7,361 nt of DNA from Actinomycetales bacterium (GTDB lineage: Bacteria; Actinomycetota; Actinomycetes; Mycobacteriales; Mycobacteriaceae): assembly GCA_012841845.1 (NCBI GenBank), contig DUTZ01000183.1, positions 1-7,361 on the forward strand, given 5' to 3'. The notes beneath the pieces were generated by a model, which saw nothing but the letters and a program-made list of their open reading frames with translations, searched no databases and was not told where the DNA came from. The translations under genes were made by a program, and so were the position numbers. This document shows, piece after piece, positions 1 through 5,870 of this stretch. The first letter of the stretch is position 1. The number at the start of each line of letters is the position of its first letter.

Positions 1-880
1 CGGCGTCCCGGTCCGCCGCGGCCTCGTCGCGGGCGGCGTCCTCCGGCGCCTCCTCCCACACCCCGAGCGCGATGCACACGGCCGGCAGCAGGAGGCCGGC
101 GGCGAGCTCGTAGCCGGCGGAGTTGGGGTGGAAGCGGTCGGGGGAGAAGAGCAGGTCGCCGCGTTCGTGGAACTCGGGCGCGAGGGTCTCGGCCAGGGAG
201 ACGGGCACGCCGCCGTTCTTGCGCACCTGCACGGCCTGGGCGGCGGCGAGGCGGCGGCTGAGGGTGGCCATCACGGCGCGCAGCGGCTGCGGCACCGGCT
301 TGATGATCCCCAGGTCCGGGCACGTGCCCACCACGACGTGCGAGCCGCCCTCGCGCAGTGCGGCCACGGCCTCGCCGACGCGCCGGGCGGACGGGCCGAT
401 GGAGTTGCGGGCGGTGATGTCGTTGCCGCCGATGAGGATCACCGAGATGTCCGGCTTGCCGCGTGCGACCTGCATGGCCTCGACCTGCCCGGGCAGCCCC
501 TTGGAGGTGGCGCCGACGATCGCCTTGATGCTCAGCCGCACGTCCCAGCCGGACTCCTCGGCCAGGCCGCGGGCGAGCAGCACGCCGGGCATCTCGCCGG
601 GCGTCTCGGCGCCCAGGCCGGCGGCCAGCGAGTCGCCGAAGATCATCATGTGCACGTCGCAGGACATCCCGGGGCGCCACGGGTCGGCGACGGACGCGCC
701 GGGACGGTAGAGCCCGTCGCCGTCGAAGGGCCGGGAGGTGGGGCGGGGGATCACCTTGCGGGCGATCTTGGCCTGCTGCACCAGCACCTCGAGCGCGCCG
801 CGGTAGGCCCCGACGGTGCCCACGGCGGTCAGGGCGAGCGGCACCACGAGGCGGCGCATCGGGTCGTGTGGCTGGCTCAT
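1..880 (-). CDS. SGNH/GDSL-family hydrolase (esterase-like), 3' end beyond the window
   Basis: The frame is open for 293 codons from ATG at 880 to the left edge, so the C-terminus is missing. The SGNH blocks are all visible: GDS with nucleophile Ser84 (in IFGDSLAAGLG), the block II glycine Gly123 (IVGATS), GGND with Asn153, and the block V dyad Asp248/His251 (DRFHPN). A hydrophobic stretch at residues 11-25 after an Arg-Arg pair suggests an uncleaved anchor or signal sequence, so the enzyme probably acts at or outside the membrane. Family members hydrolyse ester bonds, and the substrate here is unknown. From memory it resembles the mycobacterial Rv1075c type, including the VVGTCPDLG segment. 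The ATG overlaps the McrC stop as ATGA. A GGGAGG lies 11 nt upstream inside the mcrC-like gene, which implies translational coupling. After residue 275 the protein becomes an acidic, alanine-rich tail. Family assignment is confident; the specific role is not. Confidence 0.9.
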   Translation of the reverse strand, partial: MSQPHDPMRRLVVPLALTAVGTVGAYRGALEVLVQQAKIARKVIPRPTSRPFDGDGLYRPGASVADPWRPGMSCDVHMMIFGDSLAAGLGAETPGEMPGVLLARGLAEESGWDVRLSIKAIVGATSKGLPGQVEAMQVARGKPDISVILIGGNDITARNSIGPSARRVGEAVAALREGGSHVVVGTCPDLGIIKPVPQPLRAVMATLSRRLAAAQAVQVRKNGGVPVSLAETLAPEFHERGDLLFSPDRFHPNSAGYELAAGLLLPAVCIALGVWEEAPEDAARDEAAADRDA

Positions 881-2262
881 CGCGCGTGCCGCCTCCCTTC
901 CGTCCGGTGCCGGGCGGTGTCACCGGCCGACTCGAGGGCCAGCGCACTCGCCTGCTGCGCCAGTTCGACGATAGTCGCGCGGCTCGCCGCCGGTCCCGCC
1001 GACAGGTCCACCGGGTACTCGATGATCGAGATGTCCGTGTGCACGATCCGTCGCGGCTGCGGCTCGTCGTCGCGCCGTTGCGCCGGGTAGACGAGGTACG
1101 CGCGGTCCACGCCGAGCGCCGTGCACGCGGCGAGCAGCCGGTAGTGCTCGGCGGCCCGCGACCGGCGGTCGGTGGGGTAGGTGGGGACGAAGGTGGTCAC
1201 GGGCTCGCCGTCCACCTCGTAGACCAGGCCGGTGCGCACGGAGATGTGCCCGCCCGACGACGACGAGGGCGCGTGATGCCGCCCCGTCGCGCTCGCGGGC
1301 GTGCCGTCCGGGCCCTCGCCGCCGGTGTCCCCGGCATCCTCGCCGCCGGTGTCCTCGATGCCCGAGTCCAGGTGCACCAGCGGGTTGGCCAGCAGGCGCC
1401 CGCTGCGGCCGTCCGGCGCGCCGCGGCCGTGCAGCGCCGCGGTGAGCTCGGACTCCACGAAGCGCTCGAAGAGTTCGGGCATCTCGGTGACGAACGCGGC
1501 CGAGGAGGCGCTGCCGTCCTCCACCTCCACGGAGATGCGCCGCACGATCCGGTCGGCCAGCGCCAGCACGTCGTGGAAGCGGGCGTTGAGCCGCGTGGGC
1601 GTCCAGGCGGGCACGGGGGCGCCGGGCGTGAGGAGTGTGGCGTCGCCGAGCCGGGCCGACACCATGGCCAGGCGGCGGCGCGTGGTGTCGGGCAGGTCGG
1701 GCAGGAACTGCAGCCGGTGCGCGGCCGTGCGCAGGATCCGGTTCTCCGGGATGTCCGGGGTGAACTCGGAGTAGGTCACCTCGAGGGGGATCGTCATGCC
1801 GGGGTGGCGGCGGATCTGGTCGCCCAGGCGGATCCGCCCGCGGACGGTGGTCAGGGCCTCGTCGACGCGGCGGTAGCCGCGCAGCAGTCCCGCGGCGAGC
1901 GCCTGGTGGGCGAGCGTGGCCAGCGAATCGGCGACGGAGGCCCACAACTCGTCGTCGTCCCGCGCCGCCACCGGGCTGGGCAGGAACGGGTCCTCCGCGG
2001 CGTGGTCGAGCAGGAAGAACAACTGGGTCAGGCCGAGGCTCGCGGCGGGGACCACCCGGACGGACAGGCCCTCGATCCGCACCGAGCCCACCCGGCCGCA
2101 CGGGATGAGGCGCCACGTGCGGCGCCCCGCGGGCAGGACCTCCACGAGGCCGCTCTGCGAGAGGTGCTGGGCGCCCTCCCAGCTCAGGGTGACGAGCCGG
2201 CCTCGCCGGTCGAACTCGTCGAACTCGATCGACTCCTTGACGTCGGTCGAGGGGGCCGTCAC
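877..2262 (-). CDS. McrC-like partner of an McrBC system, nuclease active site apparently lost
   Basis: This is a 461-residue protein starting at GTG 2262, which overlaps the mcrB-like stop as GTGA. No better start is visible, and the frame upstream is only the shadow of the neighbour. The McrC family signatures are clear: LLRGYRRVDEAL (126-137), VRGRIRLGDQI (140-150), and a run containing EFTPDIPENRILR (166-178). A PD-(D/E)XK nuclease domain should follow. LFERFVESEL (264-273), LVHLDSG (295-301) and AYLVYP (388-393) fit its frame. Between them the expected PD reads Thr344-Gly345, and the expected D-A-K reads Val359-Pro360-Thr361. The usual Q...Y helix reads HYRLLAAC. Residues 302-338 are a Gly/Asp/Ser/His-rich insertion. 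In known McrBC, McrC cuts DNA and stimulates the McrB GTPase. Here I infer that the stimulating or structural role survives and cleavage probably does not. Relocated catalytic residues remain possible. Confidence 0.88.
   Translation of the reverse strand: MTAPSTDVKESIEFDEFDRRGRLVTLSWEGAQHLSQSGLVEVLPAGRRTWRLIPCGRVGSVRIEGLSVRVVPAASLGLTQLFFLLDHAAEDPFLPSPVAARDDDELWASVADSLATLAHQALAAGLLRGYRRVDEALTTVRGRIRLGDQIRRHPGMTIPLEVTYSEFTPDIPENRILRTAAHRLQFLPDLPDTTRRRLAMVSARLGDATLLTPGAPVPAWTPTRLNARFHDVLALADRIVRRISVEVEDGSASSAAFVTEMPELFERFVESELTAALHGRGAPDGRSGRLLANPLVHLDSGIEDTGGEDAGDTGGEGPDGTPASATGRHHAPSSSSGGHISVRTGLVYEVDGEPVTTFVPTYPTDRRSRAAEHYRLLAACTALGVDRAYLVYPAQRRDDEPQPRRIVHTDISIIEYPVDLSAGPAASRATIVELAQQASALALESAGDTARHRTEGRRHAR
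1249..1359 (-). other. Low-complexity insertion inside the McrC-like nuclease domain
   Basis: Codons 302-338 of the McrC-like protein encode a Gly/Asp/Glu-rich then Ser/His-rich run. It lies between LVHLDSG and the strand starting ISVRTGLVY. In typical actinobacterial relatives (from memory) this point is a short turn leading directly into the PD motif strand. Part of the run comes from a 24-nt-period direct repeat annotated separately. It is probably a disordered, surface-exposed linker. Confidence 0.7.
1314..1354. repeat. Two-copy 24-nt-period direct repeat in the mcrC-like gene
   Basis: The 17-nt string CCTCGCCGCCGGTGTCC occurs at 1314-1330 and again, identical, at 1338-1354. On the coding strand it yields the repeated peptide DTGGE. 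The period is a multiple of three, so frame is kept, as expected for slipped-strand duplication in a tolerant region. Confidence 0.85.
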
Positions 2263-4511
2263 GCCCGCCCGATCTTCCGGCGCAGGGCGTCCAGGCCGAA
2301 GCGCTCGTGGACCTCGGCCCGGGAGAGCCGGCCGTAGTAGTGCTCCTCGAGCAGCGGCAGCAGGTCGTAGCGCCAGATGCCCTCGAGGCCGCCCGGCTCG
2401 GTGGCCTCGTCCTTCATGAAGTACGAGGGGCCGATGCGCAGGTCGCGGTCCGAGTCGTCGATCTCGGCGTTGAGCGCCTCGAGCAGGTCTGCCGGCTCCG
2501 TCGTCACCCCCCGCGCCTCGAGGTGGCGCCGCAGCACGCCCGCCACCGGCGGGGTGTCGGGGTGCAGTTCCATAAAGGCGAAGCGGCGGCGGATCGCGGC
2601 GTCGACCATGGCGATCGAGCGGTCCGCGGTGTTCATGGTGCCGATGATGAACAGGTTGCGGGGCAGCCGGAACGACGTGTCCGGGGAGTACTGCGGCAGC
2701 ACCGTCCGGTCGCGGTACTCGAGCAGGAAGTACATCTCGCCGAACACGCGGGCCAGGTCGGCGCGGTTCATCTCGTCGATGATGAGGAAGCTCGGGTGCT
2801 CGCGCCCCGACTCGCTGGTCGCGCGCGCGGCCTGGCGGCGCAGCGGCCCGGCCTGCAGCGCGAAGCCCGGCTGGCCGGACTCGGTGAGCGTGGGGCGGTA
2901 GCCCTCGAAGAAGTCCTCGTAGGCGTAGCTCGGGTGGAACTGCACCAGCTGGACGCGGCTCGGGTCGTCGGCCCCGGCGAGGAAGCGGGCGAGCTCCTGC
3001 GCGAGGTAGGTCTTGCCGGTGCCGGGCGGACCGTAGAAGACGATCTGCTGGCGGCGCTGCAGCGTGTCCACCATCTCCTGCAGCTCCTTGCGGGGCATGT
3101 GCAGGCTCTCCGCGAGCTCCTTGGTCACCCGGGGCAGCTCGGGCACGGTGCCGGCGGCGGGCGCCTCGGCGGTCTGCGACTCGGCCGAGTGCCGGCCCGG
3201 GTGCATCGCGGCGAGCAGCGCGTCGAGGCCGTCGGTGAGGTCCACCACCGAGCCGGGCTCGCCGATGAGCTCCGACAGCGGGCTGGGCAGCGACTCCAGG
3301 TCCAGCGTCACCTGGCTCCAGCGCACCGAGCGCTCGAGTTGCTGGCCGCCGTCCTCCACGTAGCCGAGGTCGTCGGTGAGCGTGCCCAGGTGCAGCTTGG
3401 CGTCGGCGACGGTCGCCACGACGTCCTGCGGGCTCATGCGGGACAGGAACGTGTGCAGCTCCGCGGTGAGCTGGAACCGCGCCTGGTAGTCCAGGTGCGG
3501 GTAGCCCTGCTCGACGGCCTGCGAGACCTCGAGTCGGCTCGCGTGCGCGGGGATGCGGGGCAGGTGCGAGGCGGGCAGCGCGATCCGGTTCTGCGCCACC
3601 CACTGGCCGGCCTGGCCCACGCCGCCGCGGCCGGGACGCACCAGCCAGGCGCGGCGTGAGTGGTCGTCGCGGTGCCGCTGCCACTGGTTGGCCACCGAGC
3701 CGCGGTACCAGTCGACGGGCTGGCCGAGCTGCGCCGAGAGCACCTCGGCGATCCGGTGCAGGTCCTGGTCGATGTCCAGCTCGTCGATGCCGCTGGGCCC
3801 GCCGATGAGCTCGGCGAACGCGTCGCGGATCCGCGTCTTGTGGTCGTGCTTGACGATCGGCTGGTAGTAGCCCGGCCAGGCCAGGTACTGCAGGCTGTAG
3901 CGGATCGCCCGCCAGTCGCCGGGGGTCGATCGGGCCGCGCGCTGGAACTCCCACGGGTCGGTCAGGGCGGCGTCACGCTCGGCCGCGTCCAGCTCGGCCC
4001 AGTGGATGATGAACGAGCACAGCCAGCGCAGGTGCTCGCGGACCTGGACGTTGAAGCCGAGGCCGCCGGTGAGCGGGCCCTTCTCGCCGAGCGCCTCGTC
4101 GAGGTCCGCGGGGATCTCCGGGGCGTTCTCGGTCCACGAGAGCACGTCGCGCACCCGGCCCCGCTTGAGGCGGGCGGTGACGGTCGACAGCGGCAGCTGC
4201 TGCACGTAGAGCAGCTCGGCCGCCAGCAGGACGACCGGCCGCGGGGCGCCCTCGAGCTGGTCGCGCAGGGCCTGCATGACGGGGGAGCGCAGGGCCGCGC
4301 CCTCGCCGGACCCGGCGCCCTCGGCGAGGCCCTCGTCGGGCTCGGCGTCGAGCCGGCGGGCCAGCTCCTCGGCCACCTCGGGCGTCCACGTGTAGAGGTC
4401 GTCCTCGAACGGGGACTGGCCGGTGCGCAGTGCCGGTCCCAGGACACGCTCGGCGGCCGATTCGATCGCGGGGGCCGGGCCTGCGGGCCGTTCGTGGGAA
4501 CCGTCTGTCAC
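2259..4511 (-). CDS. McrB-like AAA+ GTPase subunit
   Basis: This is a 750-residue protein with start GTG 4511, supported by AGGAG six bases upstream. The C-terminal half is an McrB-type AAA+ motor: Walker A GPPGTGKT (494-501), Walker B LIIDEMNRAD (576-585), the McrB signature GTMNTADRS (624-632), and RRRF (641-644) as likely arginine-finger region. The family forms rings that bind and hydrolyse GTP and translocate on DNA together with McrC. The N-terminal half has no E. coli McrB-type DNA-binding domain that I recognise. Residues about 145-280 form a helical region with YLAWPGYYQPIV and HKTRI motifs. Residues about 287-400 have a pattern like EVE/PUA-fold modified-base readers: W at 304, FLSRMSPQDVV (355-365), LHLGTL (373-378), VRW (396-398). 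Residues 440-457 are a likely linker. It is coupled to the McrC-like gene by a 4-nt overlap. The motor call is firm; the reader-domain call is tentative. Confidence 0.93.
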   Translation of the reverse strand: MTDGSHERPAGPAPAIESAAERVLGPALRTGQSPFEDDLYTWTPEVAEELARRLDAEPDEGLAEGAGSGEGAALRSPVMQALRDQLEGAPRPVVLLAAELLYVQQLPLSTVTARLKRGRVRDVLSWTENAPEIPADLDEALGEKGPLTGGLGFNVQVREHLRWLCSFIIHWAELDAAERDAALTDPWEFQRAARSTPGDWRAIRYSLQYLAWPGYYQPIVKHDHKTRIRDAFAELIGGPSGIDELDIDQDLHRIAEVLSAQLGQPVDWYRGSVANQWQRHRDDHSRRAWLVRPGRGGVGQAGQWVAQNRIALPASHLPRIPAHASRLEVSQAVEQGYPHLDYQARFQLTAELHTFLSRMSPQDVVATVADAKLHLGTLTDDLGYVEDGGQQLERSVRWSQVTLDLESLPSPLSELIGEPGSVVDLTDGLDALLAAMHPGRHSAESQTAEAPAAGTVPELPRVTKELAESLHMPRKELQEMVDTLQRRQQIVFYGPPGTGKTYLAQELARFLAGADDPSRVQLVQFHPSYAYEDFFEGYRPTLTESGQPGFALQAGPLRRQAARATSESGREHPSFLIIDEMNRADLARVFGEMYFLLEYRDRTVLPQYSPDTSFRLPRNLFIIGTMNTADRSIAMVDAAIRRRFAFMELHPDTPPVAGVLRRHLEARGVTTEPADLLEALNAEIDDSDRDLRIGPSYFMKDEATEPGGLEGIWRYDLLPLLEEHYYGRLSRAEVHERFGLDALRRKIGRA

Positions 4512-4517
4512 GTGGTA

Positions 4518-4522
4518 CTCCT
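4518..4522 (-). promoter_or_regulatory. Ribosome binding site deciding the mcrB-like GTG start
   Basis: The coding strand reads AGGAG, then six bases, then GTG at 4511. No ATG occurs at a comparable spacing, so this site fixes the non-ATG start. Confidence 0.75.
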
Positions 4523-4562
4523 GCTGCGCCGGCGCGGGCCGTCAGCCCGACGTACGTGTCCG

Positions 4563-4568
4563 AAGGTA
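4563..4568 (-). promoter_or_regulatory. Candidate -10 element for the mcrB-like operon
   Basis: The coding strand reads TACCTT, fitting the actinobacterial TANNNT pattern, about 50 nt upstream of the GTG start and just downstream of the post-greA hairpin. No clear -35 is visible, which is common in this group. It would give the mcrB-mcrC-SGNH string its own promoter separate from greA. Support is weak, based on one short motif and its position. Confidence 0.3.
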
Positions 4569-4585
4569 CCACCGGCACCGGCGGC

Positions 4586-4619
4586 GACCCGTCCTCCCGG
4601 CGCGAGGAGCAGACGGGTC
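4586..4619 (-). terminator. Strong hairpin between greA and the mcrB-like gene, possible terminator without a U-run
   Basis: GACCCGTC (4586-4593) and GACGGGTC (4612-4619) form a perfect 8-bp stem. An inner CTCC/GGAG stem extends it past a 2-nt bulge, leaving an 8-nt loop. It begins 12 nt after the greA stop codon. No T-run follows on the minus strand, so it is not a classical intrinsic terminator. It could still end or attenuate greA transcripts or stabilise their 3' end. Confidence 0.5.
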
Positions 4620-4631
4620 ACCGGCCGGACG

Positions 4632-5129
4632 TCAGCTGTGGTAAGGCTCCGCCGTGACGATGGTGACCTTGACCTTCTTGCCGTTGGGCGCGGCGTACTC
4701 GCGGGTCTCGTCGACCTTGGCGCCGAGGATCGCCTGACCGAGCGGCGACTCGGGCGAGTAGATCTCCAGGTCGTCCTTGCCCGAGCCCTCGCCGCGGGTG
4801 CCCAGCAGGAAGGTCTCCTTGGTGGACTCGTCGCCGTTGTAGTAGGCACGCACCACGGACCCGATCAGGGCGACGCCCGACTCGGTGGGCGTCTCGCCGA
4901 CCTGGGCGGTGGCCAGCAGATCGTCGAGCTGCCGGATCCGCGCCTCCTCCTGGCCCTGCTGCTCGCGGGCGGCGTGGTAGCCGGCGTTCTCCTTGAGGTC
5001 GCCCTCCTCGCGCCGCTCGTTGATCTCGGCCGCGATGACCGGGCGGTTGGCGATGAGCGCCTCCTTCTCGGCCATGAGGCGGTCGTAGGAGTCCTGGGTG
5101 AGCCAGGTGACCTGGGTGTCGTTGGCCAT
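4632..5129 (-). CDS. greA: Transcription elongation factor GreA
   Basis: This 165-residue protein is the usual GreA length. GreA inserts its coiled coil into the RNA polymerase secondary channel and stimulates cleavage of backtracked RNA. The N-terminal coiled coil (about 10-78) carries the conserved tip [16 protein letters not shown] (43-58), with the acidic residues Asp44 and Glu47 corresponding to E. coli Asp41 and Glu44. The C-terminal FKBP-like domain (about 83-162) contains [15 protein letters not shown] (125-139). The ATG at 5129 is chosen because GGAGG lies six bases upstream and [15 protein letters not shown] aligns with the normal N-terminus. The frame stays open upstream for about 90 codons but encodes nothing GreA-like. 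The gene lies downstream of DUF4307 and upstream of the mcrB-like gene, all on the same strand. Its leader contains structured elements described separately. Confidence 0.97.
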   Translation of the reverse strand: MANDTQVTWLTQDSYDRLMAEKEALIANRPVIAAEINERREEGDLKENAGYHAAREQQGQEEARIRQLDDLLATAQVGETPTESGVALIGSVVRAYYNGDESTKETFLLGTRGEGSGKDDLEIYSPESPLGQAILGAKVDETREYAAPNGKKVKVTIVTAEPYHS

Positions 5130-5135
5130 GTGCGG

Positions 5136-5140
5136 CCTCC
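5136..5140 (-). promoter_or_regulatory. Ribosome binding site of greA
   Basis: The coding strand reads GGAGG followed by a 6-nt spacer to ATG 5129. It decides the short GreA start over the long in-frame extension. Confidence 0.85.
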
Positions 5141-5167
5141 AATCTCTACGGGCGTGCGTCTGTACGG

Positions 5168-5181
5168 TTGCGTCTACGCAA
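5168..5181. promoter_or_regulatory. 14-bp inverted repeat in the greA leader, possible operator
   Basis: TTGCGT-CT-ACGCAA is a perfect 6-bp inverted repeat with a 2-bp centre. It lies about 40-55 nt upstream of the greA ATG, immediately after the leader hairpin. A symmetric site with so small a spacer suits a dimeric DNA-binding protein better than an RNA hairpin. No known regulator is recognised. Confidence 0.35.
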
Positions 5182-5207
5182 AACACGGCCCCGACACCGG
5201 AGCCGTG
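5180..5207 (-). terminator. Hairpin with U-run ahead of greA: terminator or leader attenuator
   Basis: On the minus strand CACGGCTCCG and CGGGGCCGTG form a 10-bp stem with one U-G wobble and a GTGT tetraloop, followed directly by TTTT then GCG. The wobble becomes a C-A mismatch on the plus strand, so the fold favours minus-strand RNA. It could terminate the DUF4307 transcript. Alternatively, if the -10 at 5219-5224 is real, it sits at the extreme 5' end of the greA message and could attenuate it. Confidence 0.6.
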
Positions 5208-5218
5208 CTGATGGGACG

Positions 5219-5224
5219 ATGCTA
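5219..5224 (-). promoter_or_regulatory. Candidate -10 element of the greA promoter
   Basis: The coding strand reads TAGCAT (TANNNT pattern) about 90 nt upstream of the greA ATG. Transcription would begin near 5212, giving a leader of roughly 83 nt whose first feature is the U-run hairpin. There is no convincing -35. Confidence 0.4.
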
Positions 5225-5303
5225 ACACAGAGGTGACCTGGCGGTGGACTCCGCATGAGGCCCACGTCACAGGTCGGTGGTCCTCGTCGTCGTCACCCCC
5301 TGA

Positions 5304-5333
5304 GGCCCCGACCCCGGCCCCGACCCCGGCCCC
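5304..5333. repeat. 12-bp tandem repeat forming a G-quadruplex motif on the minus strand
   Basis: GGCCCCGACCCC is present at 5304-5315 and 5316-5327, with a half copy at 5328-5333. The minus strand, which is the transcribed sense for DUF4307 and greA, therefore has five GGGG runs spaced by 2 nt (5306-5333). This fits a compact quadruplex pattern in the 3' untranslated region of DUF4307. Confidence 0.8.
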
Positions 5334-5362
5334 GGCCGAGCCCGGCGGCCCGGTGGCCCCGC

Positions 5363-5830
5363 TCAGCGCCGCAGGTGTGCGGGCACGTCCTCGCCGCACC
5401 CGTACACGTCGCCGATCACGGCGCGCGCGGTCGTGGCGATGGTGGCGTCGAAGCGCACCGTGCCGTCCTCGGACGGCGGCACGTACACCTCGCGGCGGCC
5501 CACCTCGCCCTTGGTCTGGTCCTGGGCGCGCAGGATGCAGTAGACGGGCTTGTCCGGCTCGTCGCGGGTCACGTCCACCACCACGTCCGTGCGGTGCTCG
5601 TCGATCACCTCCACGCCGATCACCTGGCCGGAGATCGACGGCGTGGCGGAGAAGCGGTAGAGGGTGAAGGCGCCCGCGGCCAGCAGCGCCACCACGAGCG
5701 CGGCGAGCAGCACGGCGATCACCTTGCCGCTCAGGCCCGAGGTCGCGTCCTTGCCGTCGTAGCGCCCGGGCGGCGGGCTCGTCGGCGTGGCAGCGGGCCG
5801 CGACGCGGCGTCCGACCTCGGATCACTCAT
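5363..5830 (-). CDS. DUF4307 family single-pass membrane protein
   Basis: This 155-residue protein has an N-terminal Pro/Ala/Ser-rich cytosolic segment (1-33). One transmembrane helix follows at about 36-58, rich in Val, Leu and Ala, then an extracytoplasmic beta-rich domain (65-155). The domain carries two cysteines, Cys98 (VYCILRA) and Cys145 (VYGCGED), at positions that look family-typical and could form a disulfide. The pattern and the position between greA and divergent mca match the M. tuberculosis Rv1081c group (DUF4307). The function of that family is unknown to me. ATG 5830 is chosen because everything upstream in frame is the antisense of mca. No strong Shine-Dalgarno sequence precedes it, and a TANNNT element lies just seven bases away, so translation may be leaderless. 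The gap to greA is 233 nt. Confidence 0.88.
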   Translation of the reverse strand: MSDPRSDAASRPAATPTSPPPGRYDGKDATSGLSGKVIAVLLAALVVALLAAGAFTLYRFSATPSISGQVIGVEVIDEHRTDVVVDVTRDEPDKPVYCILRAQDQTKGEVGRREVYVPPSEDGTVRFDATIATTARAVIGDVYGCGEDVPAHLRR

Positions 5831-5837
5831 GGTCCCC

Positions 5838-5843
5838 AGGGTA
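5838..5843 (-). promoter_or_regulatory. Candidate -10 for a leaderless DUF4307 transcript
   Basis: The coding strand reads TACCCT, then seven bases, then the A of the ATG start. That is the spacing expected if transcription starts at or next to the initiation codon. Leaderless mRNAs are common in actinobacteria. Motif support is modest. Confidence 0.4.
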
Positions 5844-5870
5844 TCCGGGCGGCCGTCCGGGGCCGGTCGT

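Noticed and set aside
123..1090. Plus-strand frames at the left end
   Set aside because: They are shadows of the SGNH hydrolase, whose catalytic blocks are all on the minus strand.
1171..1360. A sequencing frameshift as the cause of the missing McrC catalytic residues
   Set aside because: Expected family residues (LVY, DGEPV, AYLVYP) continue in the same frame on both sides of the altered positions, so substitution rather than frameshift explains the loss.
2263..3954. Upstream part of a continuous minus-strand frame that would make the McrC-like protein over 1000 residues
   Set aside because: It is antiparallel-frame shadow within the mcrB-like gene: Arg/Pro/Ala-rich with no domain, and the GTGA overlap at 2262 gives a natural start.
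868..5225. Long plus-strand frames (868-2337, 2307-3659, 3660-5225) opposite the leftward genes
   Set aside because: Their composition is typical of antisense shadows in very GC-rich DNA, with no recognisable domains, while the minus strand encodes clear families over the same bases.
5229..5271. GTGAC...GTCAC inverted repeat upstream of greA
   Set aside because: The arms are only 5 bp with a long spacer, which is expected by chance in such DNA.
5130..5399. N-terminal extension of GreA in frame
   Set aside because: It is low complexity and unlike GreA, crosses the G-rich repeat and leader hairpin, and the strong ribosome site selects ATG 5129.
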